Source: Larix kaempferi
Lineage: Eukaryota > Streptophyta > Pinopsida > Pinales > Pinaceae
Assembly (NCBI GenBank): GCA_027924585.1
Contig: BSBM01000596.1
Coordinates: forward strand, 10,187,501-10,251,500
Length of the DNA: 64,000 nt
Direction of reading: 5' to 3'
The position numbers were made by a program, and so were the translations under genes. Below the pieces are notes generated by a model. It saw nothing but the letters and a program-made list of their open reading frames with translations, searched no databases and was not told the DNA's origin. Positions 44,529 to 56,942 of the stretch are shown piece after piece. Within the stretch, counting starts at the first letter, position 1, and every line of letters begins with the position of its first letter.

Positions 44529-47500
44529 ATGGATATGGGGAAAGTAGAAGCAACTATGGTGTCTCGTAGGAATCCTATATCCAAGTAGAAAGAACCTCTT
44601 CATACTGAGACGATCAATCCAATGATCGAAATGATTGGAGACTTACAGGGGAAGGTCAACCAGACCAAACTGGTCAACTGTGATTTTCTAGACATAGATT
44701 TGTATCCAAACATGAATCCCAAGTTTTATATGGATTACATCCATTTGAAAATGGCGATGTGGTGCTAGTTTGCAATCCCGCTTTCGATCCATTGAGAAAT
44801 TCAACATTGATAAGCCAAAATATCTACTTGTCTCCACCACAACAAGGGAGGTGTTCAAGTGCACCATATTTTTTATTATCAGGGTGTATGGCAAGTTTCT
44901 ATGGATAGACCATTATTATCCCATCCATGTAGATGACATCCACTGGCTCACCAAGTTGTCCATGATGGGTGAGGATGTATCCACATCATTTCAAGGAGAA
45001 CACAAGTGAGACAGGGCATGCTTAGAGATGATCCTATAAGATAGGTATGGCACAAAATGAGGAGGAAAAGGGGACATTATAGCTAAAATATATAACCCAT
45101 AGGTGAATATTTTGTGTGATATCATCGTCGTAAAATTGATGAGGAAATACACAAAGGGAGAATGCACCCTAGATACCATTTGAGTTGCAGAGTTCTATGC
45201 CTAGGGCATCTAGTTGAATTGGTGCAACTAATTCATGGATGAGTTTTTTCAATCTTTTGTAGATGCCCAAACATCTAGATGGTATTTTATTTTTGGATAT
45301 ATGATGGTTTCCTTCGCGATGTAGAAATGGAAGCCACCAAAGGCCATGAATTTACACCAACTACAAATAGAAAATTTCAATCCCGGCACTTCAAACCACG
45401 GAGGAGTCACCGTGATGAAACCAATGCATCTTTCAATGAAAATGCCTTCACCTAGTGGTACAGTAATATGGTGTCCGTTGTAGCTGTCTCAATTCCATGA
45501 CCTCTCCTTAACAAATTGGGGTGGATTGTGATCATACCTTCTTGCTCCAACGAGGAGTGGAGCCCAAATATTTTAAGACAAAGGCACTCCCCTTCTGCCT
45601 GTCTCCCATAATGTTTAGCAGAGAAGTCTCTAGTTGACCGAGAATCGCCATAACAAAGAAACCCAAATTTAATGCTTACATTCCCTCCTTCATTGTTCAA
45701 AGTTAGAAAGAAGCACAAATGTGATACTGTGCTCGTAGAAGCTTCCTCCACTGAATTTCCAACCTCCACAACCCTGCTCCCTCTTCAATCCTCCACTCCC
45801 ACTCCCCTTCCACGAACACTTTCTAGAATATCCAAAACTATAATGATCCCCATGAAGGTCATGAAAGACACCCTCACCTTTTTGAGTACAACAAAATTCC
45901 CTCATATTTTTAAACCCCTCATAACCAATCACCTTAGTGTCACTATTCCCTTTCTTGACCTTCCACCTCCTAGAGTCCCTACTCCCCTCCCTGAGATTCG
46001 ACCCCCTTCTGTGAAAATGTAGTCAGCCCCCTCATCTTCTTATATTCTCCTTCCCACAGAGCATGCCCTCGACTTTATTAAAGAAACCATTGAATCATTC
46101 CTTGGTCTTGACCAGGATACCAATAAGAGACCTATTATCGATGTCACCACTGACCCCATCCCATCCAACCATGATATACATGGAGTTCTAGTCTGATGTG
46201 AAATTCAAGCATGTAGCATACAATAATCCTGAGAACAAACAACCCCTTCTTCGTTGATGGGCCTAGGAGAAGCTATTGATGACGCATTGGATTAGAAGGC
46301 ATTGTAGATGCCTTATAGTTTAGGTGGTGATGGAAGAACACATGATACCTACCATAGTAGTCACAAGGCGAAGAATAAATTCCACCATTGGATGAAGCTC
46401 CAATGGAATAAGAGGGAGAAAAACATATTTTCAAGGAATAAATTGACCTAATCCCTCCTCCTACATCCTCTTCAATGGATAACGCACAACTACAAAAAAT
46501 TGTGCAGAATCACAAACAATGTTGCACAATACTCTAGATGTGCCGGAACAAAATGACAATGTTCCATGCTTGAGCGAGGTAACCTAAATGCAGATCACGC
46601 AGTGTTGACAGGCTCAGCAAGACTCATATACAATGACGCCAAAACAATATGCACATTCCATTTCAAGTGGACTACCCCTGCACACACTACCTCTAGATGT
46701 TGAAACCCCATAATTGTTAGGTTACTCCACGGCATAGTTGTTTGAGCAGATCAATAATACAACTGCAAAATTAGAACGTAGACTTGTCATGGCATACAAT
46801 GAACACACCACCTTACAATAGGTATACAATGAGGCCATGATCTAGTTGGAAGATACTATTGAGGAGAGAAACCAAGAACACTAGATCCGTCTAGCTGTAG
46901 AATGGATAGTGACTGCCCTCTATGACTCGATGAAGCAGATGTCTCCTCAAGTCTGCCAACATGTCCCTATTGCACTTGAAGAAATATCGTTTGTAATTCC
47001 ATAAGAGATACCTTAACTCAATTGGGAGACTTGGTAACAGTTGGAAGCAAAGACAAAACAATTGAAGAAAGAATTGGCAAGAGAAAGAAGGCAGAGATAT
47101 CCAAAACAACAACAATTGATGGTGCAAGTGCCTTCATTGGTAGAGAAAATATTTGTCACTTGCAGTAGTCTCCAGTAGACCACACAAAAAAACGAAGAAA
47201 TGTTTTCTTCTCTCAATGATTGGGTTTGCGTACTTCCAAATAAGGAATGGCTAGTGGAAATCTTGTGTAAAAAGATCAGATATCTTAATGACGAAGCCAA
47301 GAATATCACCAATATTATAGATTTGTAGCGGAAATCTAAGGAGGTCTAGTAGGTTGACAATGATATGGATCAACTACATGACAAACTGGTTTCCATTAAT
47401 AAGATTCTCTACGAGGTGAAGCCAGAAGAACGAACCACCTAAATCCAGTTCCAACACTTGAACTTGTTTGTAGATGCAGAATGGATGTAGTTGGAGTAGC

Positions 47501-47570
47501 AGAAACCCATCGATCCTGATAGTGAGAAGGCCTAGGATTTCATAGTTGGTGCTAATATTTTGATGGGTAA
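44529..47570 (+). pseudogene. Extra post-integrase coding region of the gypsy element, unknown function
   Basis: Between integrase and the 3' LTR lie about 3 kb of former coding sequence. It starts MDMGKVEATMVSRRN and MIGDLQGKVNQTKLVN. After a shift comes FKCTIFFIIRVYGKFLWIDH and YYPIHVDDIHWLTKLSMMGE (44850-44975). Then follow MRKYTKGECTLDTI and FGYMMVSFAM, a Pro/Ser/Thr-rich part (45672-46022) and a coiled-coil-like part with LEAKTKQLKKELARERRQRY (47040-47100). Many TAG codons interrupt it. Extra 3' frames are known in some plant gypsy lineages, but I do not recognise this product. Confidence 0.55.
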
Positions 47571-47720
47571 CTAGAACAACAAGGTTGAAGAATTTGAATC
47601 CTTTAGGAGTTGCACCATTGCAGAAGTACTAGATTTGGCTCCTTTTCTTAAAGGATTATGAACTGAATATGAACAAGGATTAGCAATGCAATATAATTGA
47701 ATCGGGGGAAATTCAACACT

Positions 47721-48382
47721 TGTGGTACTTCCTTCGTTTTTTGGATGGACCATAATTACAGAAGATTGTGCATAGAAAAAGGAAGAAGTTGCGGAATATT
47801 TTGAAGATTACGAGCACATCAGATACACTACTGTGAATTTAAAAGAAAAAGACATGAAAGCATCAAGACATCAAGTGATGAGAGAATCGATCAGCAGCAA
47901 GCCGAATACAGTGCTCTAGCCGATTATGAGGTTTGGGTTTTTTATTGGGTCATGGGATTGTAGGGTTTTTCTAATGTATCAAGTTCTGCAATGGGTCATT
48001 ATGCAGACTAGAGATGATGGTTGTAGAGTTGATTGTATGAATATAATTGAATTAATAATGAATATTTTATGGGCCCCAAATTTTTTGTGTTTATCATGAA
48101 TGTTATTTTTTGTTTTAACCTTTGGATTATGATGTTTTCATAACTATGTTGTGAATTCTTGTATATATAAACTTTGAATTCTTGTCACGAAATGGTGTAA
48201 TGAAATAGTTTGCTTCCCGTTTATCTTTGCAGTTAACCCTTCTCATAAAAAATAGGTCTAAGCAGTGCTTCGGGTGAGATATTCTCTTTCAAGAGATTGA
48301 ATATGCCAACACACTAGACAATAGTGGACCCCTTTGTTGGATCATGTGCAAGAACCTTGATCTTATTAGTTTTGCGCCAACA
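47721..48382 (+). repeat. 3' LTR of the gypsy element
   Basis: Starts TGTGGTACTTCCTTCGTTTT and ends TTTTGCGCCAACA. It pairs with 36123-36783. The first bases (TGTGGT for TGTTGG) have diverged. Confidence 0.93.
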
Positions 48383-48534
48383 GAAAAGGTTTTCCAAAAG
48401 AGAAGGTCAATAAAATTGAAGCAGATGTGTCAACTAGATGATCAACCAATGCTCAACACCAACTTCGAAAAGGTACAGAAAACAATTATATAGGTTTTTT
48501 TAGTGCTTCTTAAGCCTTGCATGCTAACACTTCT

Positions 48535-49167
48535 TAGAGTGAGTGGATAGTTGACTCTAGTTGTACACACCATATGGCTAAATATGCTTCTCTCTTTTCT
48601 TCTTTAAGTGAAGCTACAAAAAGGGAAATATTTGTAGCAAATGATTATGAAATTACTATTTCTAGTTGTGGTGACATTGAATATCAACATGGTATGATCA
48701 CCAATGTGTATCATGTACCCAACTTCAGTGAAAAATTATTTTCATTACACTAACTTACATAGATTGGAAAAAAGGTTGAATTATGGCCAGATTAATTTAT
48801 TGTGAAATGTGTGAACAATTGGGAAATTGTTGTTAAAGGCTTCCTTGATCCCAAAGATGGACTGTATATTTATTGTGATATTCCAAAGATATAAAAAAGA
48901 CTAATTTCGCTCATAGATTATAATAATGACTGCAATAGAATTTTTCATGAATGACTCAAACATTTAAATTTTTGAAGCTTGAAATTGGTGGTGAAACATA
49001 AAATTGGTTGTTGGACCAGCTAAAATCATTCCCCCTAATGGAGTATGTGAAGGGCGTCTTCTTGTAAAGCACCATCAATATCCCTTCAAGCTATGACAAG
49101 CATGAACAACAAACACTCAGCTAGAACTTGTCCGAAATTACCTATGTTACATGAACAAGCCATCACT
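48535..49167 (+). pseudogene. Copia protease and start of integrase
   Basis: Protease pieces EWIVDSSCTHHMAKYASLFS, CGDIEYQHGMITNVYHVPNF and SEKLFSLH. The active site DSS stands where DSG/DTG is usual. The integrase start PNGVCEGRLLVKHHQYPFKL follows, and the frame is cut by the solo LTR at 49168. Confidence 0.8.
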
Positions 49168-51416
49168 TGTAACCCCCATATTTTGACAGTCATTAATTAA
49201 AACTCTAATGTGAATTAGCTTAGCATTTTATTTGCTTATTATCTGTTTGATTAAGATAGATTGATTAATACTATTGTTATGTGCACATGTGGAATCCTTT
49301 GAGGTGTGTATGGTAAATGGAATTTATTGTTTAATTTATTAATGGTAATGAATACGATACTTCATATTGAACACACAAATTGAATAGGGAATATCAATAC
49401 ATGGAATGCTAATTTAGTAAGTTTGCAAAAAGAACTTACATGATTATATTTAAATGTCATTTTAGTGATATGGATTAGCACTTAAATGAGTTGGGTATGT
49501 TTATACATGAAAAATATGTTAATGATGAATTAATCCACATGTTGATTGGCTACGAGATAGTCAAATTCCTAAAATGCCAAGGGGCATGAGATGTCTTGGA
49601 CATCAAGAGGATAATGATGTTATATCAATTTTCATGCTATTTGATTGTGAATTCCAATATTTCTATGACTTCGGTAGGTGAGTGTGAGTTTTGACAGGAA
49701 CTACGACTTTCCCAAAGTGGTTTTTCGATGATGAGACCCCTTAGAACAGTGATGGCACAATATGGTTGATGTAGGGTGTTGACCCTAGTACTATCAAGGG
49801 GGTGGAGGCATTTCCCACCATTTATCCTCCAAAACCCGGAGTCATGGGAGAGTTGTGTTGAGCACACTCCCGTGGGTGTGTGATGACGACTAGTGGGTGC
49901 CTTCTTGGGAAGCTTGGTCAATGTAGTTGATAGACACTTCCGCTTATGGGTTCTATACGTGGTCACTTGTGTAGTCAATTCCATAGTATATTCCAGTAGA
50001 TGATGGGATGGTGAGGTCAGGAGACGAAAATAGTGGTGATTAGGTGGTTGGAGTACTAATGGGATGGATGGGACCAATGATGGATTGGATGGTGTTCTTG
50101 ATTTTATTAACCATCATGATTATATGCACAATTTCATCATTATGTTTACCTAATTCTGTTTTATTGCTTATGTATGAATGATTATGAATGATGAATGATG
50201 CATTGTTTAATTTTTCTTCTATATGTTGTTTGCAAGCATGTAATAATGATCTATTAGGAGCATTAAAAGTGATTATTAGTACCCATGCTTAAAACGTGTG
50301 CACTGGCAATGCATACGCCAATTCGTGAGTACATTACTATGATTGGTCGATCGATGAATAAATTAATATGGTTATATTAACTAATTGTAGCTTGGTTGTG
50401 AATTGTTGAAAGTATGAGTTTGTTGACTTGTTTAATATGTTTTTGTTTTATATAAATTGATTGGATTATTGAATGACATATATAATTATATACATATAAT
50501 ATAACATATGTCATAGTATAATATAGTATATGAAAATATATTATTTGACTTATGTATGAGAGGATAATATAAATAAATGGATAGATAGATAGGATTGCAC
50601 AAATTTTTAGAAAATATTTGTCATAGTTGCATTTAAGATGGAAACATGACATGTGAGCCTTTGCAACCATGTTTATTAATATTTTATTTATTTAAATCAA
50701 ATTGATATTTTTTTTGAGAAAATGAATTTATTGATTGTTGACTATTATTTTATTGGAATATATTGATGGATGAGGAGGATGATGAGGAGTTTTGATATAA
50801 ATAGGAGACTTGAGATTTGAAGGAAGGAGGTTCTTTTCTCTAAAAAATATATTTTGGTGAGAGTTTTCTAGGAATGGGAATTTTGGATATTTTGGGGTAT
50901 GAGAAGTTTGGAAGAGTTGGAGAACTCTTGGAAGGTTTGATACATAGCCTACTAGTGCATCATTGTTATGTTCTTTGGGGGTATCGAGCACAGAGGTCCA
51001 AGAGGCCATTTCGATGGGACCACTAGATGGCTTCCTGGGGCTAGGGAGTCGGCTAGGACCCTAGGTGGATGGGAGGTAAATCCTTGGTTCCGCTTTGGGA
51101 AATGAAGAGGGAAGCAACTTGAGGAGAATATGGAATCTTGCTTCATTTTGGACTTCGTCACCATTCTTATATTGAGGTATTTTTCTTGTGATTTTAAAAT
51201 TGTTTATATAATGTTGTAAACTTCTTATATGATGCTATTATAACATGATTTCTATGATATTTCATGAATTATGTGAATTTCTAATGACATATTTGAAATT
51301 CCTAAATAATTGAACGGTTTAATAAATAGAGTAGTTTGTGCTTTTATTAGAAATCCTAAACAACATTGAAACATGAAATAAGACTCTAATCGTAATGAAC
51401 CTTGATGGGTCTTACA
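49168..51416 (+). mobile_element. Solo LTR (2249 bp) with perfect 5-bp target-site duplication TCACT
   Basis: Begins TGTAACCCCCATATTTTGAC and ends GATGGGTCTTACA, so its ends are the inverted pair TGTAA/TTACA. TCACT precedes it (49163-49167) and follows it (51417-51421). No internal gag or pol is present, as expected after recombination between two LTRs. A TATA box GATATAAATAGG lies at about 50796-50807. The copia integrase frame resumes on the far side. An unrelated copy for comparison is not in the window. Confidence 0.88.
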
Positions 51417-52090
51417 TCACTAACAAGTGTGAGTTTTATTTTAACATTCATTGATGATTTTTGTAGGTACACTTGGTTATATTTATTGAATAATAAAAGT
51501 CAAATATTTCAAAGATTAAGAAATTTAAGACATTAACTAAAAAACAATGTGGTCGACCTGTGGAATGTTTAGGATCATAAAATGGTGGAGAATATGTGGG
51601 AAGAGTTTTTGAAAACTGAATTTCACAAAATGGAATATCTTGGCTTAAATTTGTATCTCACATGCCTGAGCAGAATGGAGTACCAGAGAGTAAAAAATGA
51701 ACCTTAATGGTTGAGATGGCATGCTTTTTGCTTCAATCCAGAGCTTTGTCAACTAGATTATAGGTAGAAGTTGTCTACTATTCAAACTATCTATTGAACC
51801 TTATTCCAACTAAAGTTGTGCTTAACATGAATTCTATTGAAAAATGCAGTGGAAGGTAACCATCAATTGGTCACCTTAGAGCATTTGGATGTATTGCATG
51901 GGCGCACATCCCAGACACTTATGTAAAGAAATTGGATGCAAAGAGTCATGCTTGCATCATGGTGAGATTTTATGAGGCGTTGAATTCCTACAAATTATTT
52001 GATCCATTCAAACAATAGGTTATTATTCAAAGGTATGTTGTATTTGATGAAAATACCTCAGGTATCAAACTATTGAATTCCTCTCCTAGT
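51417..52090 (+). pseudogene. int: Copia integrase, second part
   Basis: Core domain pieces FIDDF and RYTWLYLLNNKSQIFQRL, then LGS, TAA, NGGEYVGRVF with the stop exactly where the second catalytic Asp belongs, and MPEQNGVPE, which keeps the Glu. GHLRAFGCIAWAHIPDTYVK and YVVFDENTSG follow. The block continues directly from the part before the solo LTR, which fixes the insertion point. Confidence 0.82.
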
Positions 52091-52559
52091 TTGATGGTTA
52101 GCTATCCTTAGGAAATTGTGAGAGAAATAGGACCGACTATGCACTATTTTGGAGTTTCAACTGGACATTCAATTCACCTACCCATATATTAATTTTTAGT
52201 CAAACAGTGACTACAAAATTGACCACCAACTTTGGAATCCATTGTGGACCTTCTACTAAATTGATTGATACAAGAAATCCTTCACTTCAAGATTCTTGAT
52301 TACCCTGTTGGGATGCCAAAATAATTGAAGCTGTTGGAGTTGATGTAAGAGATATTAATGATTCAAGGAAGAATAGAGTTCAAAAGAAGTGTGGAAGTGT
52401 TTCTCTAATGGCACATGTTATAGAGGCATGCGATCCATATTCATACGCAAATACACATTGTCGACCATAATCAGAGAACACTATGGTTGGATAATATTAT
52501 TACTTGATGAAGAATAAAACAAACTGATTTAGTTCCCCAACCAGAAGGAAATAATACAG

Positions 52560-53590
52560 TGAAATGTTGATGGGTCTATAAGACCAAATTCACATCTCAT
52601 GGGGTTTTTGAAATACCTAAGGCTTGTTTGGTTGCAAAGCATTTTTTCTCAACAAGAAGGCATCGACTACAATGAATCCTCTACCCATGTTGCAAAGATG
52701 AACTTGGTTCGACTCATTCTTTCACTTGCTACTCAAATTCGATGGGAGGTAAATTAGATGGATGTAAAATGTTATTTTCTTAATGGAGATCTAACTAAAT
52801 AAATTTATATGGAGCAACACTTTGGTTTTTGCAAGGATTTTATTCTTGTTTTTTGGCTACATAAATCTTTGTATTGTTTGAAACATGCCCCTAGGGCATG
52901 GTATGAGATTATCAATAATTTCTTTATCAATCTTGGTTTCAAATTTTGGAAATCATATCATGACACCTATGTTTTACATGTAAATGATGAAATCTTAACT
53001 TTTGCATTATATGTAGATGATTTAGTCACTATTGACAGCAACATAAATTTCATATTGGGTTTGAAGAAATTATTGGTTGATACCTTTGAAATGATTGAAC
53101 TTGTTCTTTTACAATTTTTTTGGACATTCGATTTCTACAAATGACTGATGGTATATATTTATTTATCAACCTAAGTATCTAATACATCTTTTGCAAAGAT
53201 TCAAGATGAATGAATTTAAAGCATATGCTACACCTTTTCACTAGGAGTAAATTTGACGAAGGACTGTCACGCAATGCGAGTAATGCGAATCTTTATTAAT
53301 AGTTGGTTTCTATTCTAATTTAATTAAATCATAATTGATTTGATGTTTCCTTTGTTGTTAGTGTGGTTTCTTGGTTTATGAGGGATCCTAAAGAAAGTCA
53401 CTAGAAGGCCACAACAAGAATTGTTCATTATATAGAGGGTATTTATCAACTTGGTATAAAATATTGCACCAATATAATAGACCTATTGGTTAGTTATATT
53501 GACTCGGATTGGGTCAAGGATGGCGATGATAAGAAGTTGACATCTAAGTTAATGATAGATATTAACAAAGATGTAAGTTAATTTTAATTT
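52560..53590 (+). pseudogene. pol: Copia reverse transcriptase and RNase H remnant
   Basis: An open stretch (52809-53144) reads MEQHFGFCKDFILVFWLHKS, LYCLKHAPRAWYEIINNFF, YVLHVNDEILTFALYVDDLV and LILGLKKLLVDTFEM-like. The catalytic YVDD at 53009-53020 is intact. Before it are VAKHFF and MNLVRLILSLATQ-type pieces; after it are WFVRDPKES and SYIDSDWVKDGDDKKLTSK of RNase H (about 53380-53560). Frameshifts before and after mean no full-length polyprotein. Sequence after 53590 is non-coding. Confidence 0.85.
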
Positions 53591-53904
53591 ATTGTATTTA
53601 TTTATAAAATAATTTTATATATAGATGGAGATCAATAAAACTTTATCCATATATATATATATATAAACTGGATTATAATTCACAATCTTTATTGATATTA
53701 TAAATGGTTTAATCTAAAATTTCAGGAATTTAATAATTTAGAATTTAAGAGGTATGGTTGAAGTGTTTTCATTTACAATAAAGGGATGATACACAAGATT
53801 TATAACAACATTTAAAATGGATATCCTATATATTATTTCTTTTAATTAAGAGTGAAAAGTCATGTTGTTAATTTAAAAAAAAATTGATGAAATGTCCTAT
53901 GATT

Positions 53905-53951
<47 letters not shown>

Positions 53952-54297
53952 GTAAATTTAATTCATAAAAAAACACACATAATTTTGGTGAAGATCCATT
54001 AAAAACATGTGGAAAATATTTCATTTAAATATGTAATTTACACAAGATTTTTTTTAATAGAAACTTTAGAGAGTATATTTATAAAAAAGCTGTGCCCAGC
54101 CATTCAATACAAAATGGGAGCTTCATTCTAAGCTCAGAAAATTGTTTAAAATGTGCAGACAGAACTTGCTCTACTTCATACCTATCAATTCCCCTATTTG
54201 AATTCCTAGAATTTTCAAAATCATGGGAGGGGTAAACCCTTACAAACTGGATATTTAGAAATACACAAAAGAGCATTTAACAGAAAGAAACAAAGTA
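53591..54297. other. AT-rich DNA with (TA)n/(CA)n microsatellite at 53910-53952
   Basis: No gene. A run of about 16 TA units is followed by four CA units. The expected 3' LTR of the copia element was not recognised here. Confidence 0.6.
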
Positions 54298-55053
54298 TCA
54301 ATCCCGGAATCCATGTGTAACCTGAACTTGTTGATGTACTGAAGCTTCATCCATAGGCAATGCACCTTCTCCTGGTGTCTCCTGATAGTGGCTGCACTGA
54401 GTCATTTTAGCCATTTTCAAGACTTCTTCCTTAATTATATCCATTGTTCCCATAAGCTCGAATAGATTTTGCTCTAGGTCGTCAATGCGTGAGTCCTAAC
54501 AAGCTAGCTGTTGGGATATATACCTTGTTTCCTCCGCATTCTCCTTGATTTCCTTGAGACCAACAAAGGTGACATCAAAAACCTTTCTGAGGTTCAGCTT
54601 GAAATCCTCTACACTTGATTTTAGGTAAGACATGGAATCTCTAATTCCTGACATGATACTATTATACTGTTGGCTTCCTGCACTCTGCTCACTCTAGAAC
54701 TCTTCCTCGTGACCCAAGGGGAGAAAGGACAAACCGCTCAGTCTAATTCCAATATGCTGTAGCTGATGATCACCATACCCCATCTCATCCTCCTTAACTG
54801 CAACCCTGGTGCTCGCCATGTTGTTCGCACGTGAGAAGAGGGGTAAGTCTTTAGACAAGAATTCCCATAAATACATCTTGCATGCATCTGCGGGAGGCCA
54901 TCTGCTATGGAAGCAGGATCCACGCATCTGCGACTTCCTAGGCAAGGTAATATCATTAAATCCTGAATTCATTGGTGTTGAGAAGTGAGGGATATGACCT
55001 TGTTTCCTAGGGGATTGGGGTGCATTTGTGAAGACCATCATCATACACAACAA
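54298..55053 (-). pseudogene. Unknown coiled-coil-like protein with two in-frame stops
   Basis: From the ATG at 55053 the same frame runs about 250 codons to a TGA at 54298-54300, interrupted by only two TAG codons (near 54694 and 54510). The N-terminal half contains NSGFNDITLPRKSQMRGSCF, WPPADACKMYLWEFLSKDLP and LPLGHEEEF. The C-terminal half is helical: DSMSYLKSSVEDFKLNLRKV, DDLEQNLFELMGTMDIIKEE and VLKMAKMTQ. It ends VQVTHGFRD. Both stops stand where Gln (CAG) would fit the sequence. Composition suggests a gag-like or DNA-binding accessory protein, but I do not recognise the family. Confidence 0.45.
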
Positions 55054-56825
55054 CCCCCATACTCAACTTAGCTCCTGTGTTTGACAAGTGATTTGTTGTT
55101 CTGTTGTTTTCTCGAAGGATGTGGAGATAATTTACCTTAAGAGTAGAATTGAGTAAGGCTATTCATTGATATATCCTTCTGCACCATGGAGATCCTTTAC
55201 TGTAATCATTCCTCATTTTTTATATGACCTGTCTTGAATCTCCAAATACTAAAAGCTTACCCCCCCGTGCACATGCCTCCCCTGGTAATTTACACAATAT
55301 TAATAATGCTACTATGGTGAAATTTCCCTCTAAATAAATTTCTTTCATTTCTCATGTGCGCACTATCAATGTTATTGTCGCAAAGGAAAATGACAGAATT
55401 TGTTAGCCTTAAAAAAGAGAAAAAATGACATAAGATGTATTGAGAATTATCATATAATAATTGAGGGGATAGTTGGTAACATATAAGATTTTGTAACTAA
55501 AGGTAAAGGTTCATACCACTCCCTCACATTCGATGGTTAATTTTACTATCTCAATGCAAAGAGGTAGCACCCACTTTTAATGAATTACCTTCATGGAAAG
55601 AAATAATTAGTTAATGCTAAGATCTCAATTGATCAAATAAAATTGATTATTATATTTTTTCTAATTAATTTATTAAGAGATAAATAAATTTTCTTAACTT
55701 CTCAGATTAATGGATTCTATAGAAACATGGTAGATGGAAGCAAAGCTTCTAGTCCCTGCCAAAACTAAATGAGAAAATGAAAGCACAGTGTAACCCAATT
55801 AATAGAGGACAAAAACACAACTTCTGATATAAAAGTATTACATAGAGAATCATAGAAAAATCCACTCGTCCATGCATAGTAAGTAGATGGATAAATGAGA
55901 AAATTGCTTGCCAATAGTATATTAGGTTTACAGTTAAAAAACAACATATTAATATTTAAAATACAAATATTGATTTAAAGTTCTTTGTTTGCCATGGTAG
56001 TGACAACTGAAACTATAGAGCATGTTAGCTACGCATAATACTAGTCGTGGTAGTTTTAGTCCATCGTGGAAACCAACGCTACATTGATTCTACACCTAGA
56101 CAACATCTTGTAGCCAAGCGTTGATATCACGGTTATGGCGCCTTTCATATGCATTTGAAAAAACTTTGATTACATCTGAATTGATAGATGTCACAATTAT
56201 TTCATTCATCAATACAATAATGAACATTCAATCATTTCACAAATCGCCACACGATAATAAAACATTTATGGGTGGACTTGGACGAGGTCAAACGCATTTC
56301 CATAAGACATCCAATTAATGCGTGTTGTTACAATTGATTGCAAATTTCTACAATGCAATGTACTTTGCTTTCTTTTGCTAGTGTTGCCACCATTCATACA
56401 TAATGGATATGATAGCACTAACACCAAAGTTTTGGCTTATGCAAATTTTGCAATCTACATGCTTAATTTTGAGTTTTGTTTGTATTTCGAAATTTGAGAT
56501 GAATTCACATTAAGGGAGGCAATATCACAAACATATTCAAATTCCATGTACATCTATTTTAGGTTGTATGGAAGTGGATTGAATTGATGCGGATGCTTGA
56601 GAGGAATGGAATACTGATACTAGTTGTTGGATTGACAACATTGAAGATTAACTGGAGCCGGTTTTCTATAATATATTTGTTTTATACACACGGTAAGGTG
56701 ATTTCCATGAGTTTTTAAAGTTATTTTGGTCTAAAATTTTCACAGTTTTCTTGCTCTACTGATGTGGGTATTGTGCGGAATTTAGTTATGTTTTTTGGGT
56801 TTACAAGCATTAAAATACATAAAAA
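55054..56825. other. Intergenic, no gene recognised
   Basis: AT-rich, with only short frames and no family signal. Confidence 0.4.
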
Positions 56826-56942
56826 GAGATTCTTGTGTTTGCATAAGAAACACCCATAAAAAATGAGCTTCTTTTGTTTGCATAAGCAACACCCATAAAA
56901 AAAGAGCTTCTTTTGTTCGCATAAGCAACACCCGTAAAACTT
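56826..56942. repeat. 39-bp tandem repeat, three copies
   Basis: GAG(A/C)TTCTT(G/T)TGTTTGCATA followed by AG(A/C)AACACCCATAAAAAA starts at 56826, 56865 and 56904, in exact 39-bp steps. Confidence 0.9.

Larger units (their letters stand above)
36123..48382 (+). mobile_element. Ty3/gypsy retrotransposon (12.3 kb) nested in copia gag
   Basis: Bounded by LTRs of 661 bp (36123-36783) and 662 bp (47721-48382), with TG...CCAACA ends. The order gag, protease, reverse transcriptase, RNase H, integrase is that of Ty3/gypsy, followed by a 3-kb extra coding region. The five bases on the two sides (GGGGA, GAAAA) are not an exact duplication and may have decayed. A purine tract GGGGGAAA lies at 47704-47711, just before the 3' LTR. 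Catalytic motifs in reverse transcriptase and integrase are lost. Confidence 0.93.
35287..53590 (+). mobile_element. Ty1/copia-type retrotransposon, broken by two later insertions
   Basis: TTGTATCAAAGTTTG (35287-35301) resembles the primer binding site for initiator Met-tRNA. Then come gag (35320-36122), protease (about 48535-48770), integrase (about 48990-49167 and 51417-52090), reverse transcriptase (about 52560-53220) and an RNase H remnant (about 53370-53580), in copia order (integrase before reverse transcriptase). The element is cut by a gypsy element at 36123-48382 and a solo LTR at 49168-51416. It has many stops. No 3' LTR was recognised after 53590. Confidence 0.85.

Noticed and set aside
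45690-45932. Minus-strand frames at 45452-45932
   Set aside because: They lie opposite the plus-strand extra coding region of the gypsy element and show no family signal.
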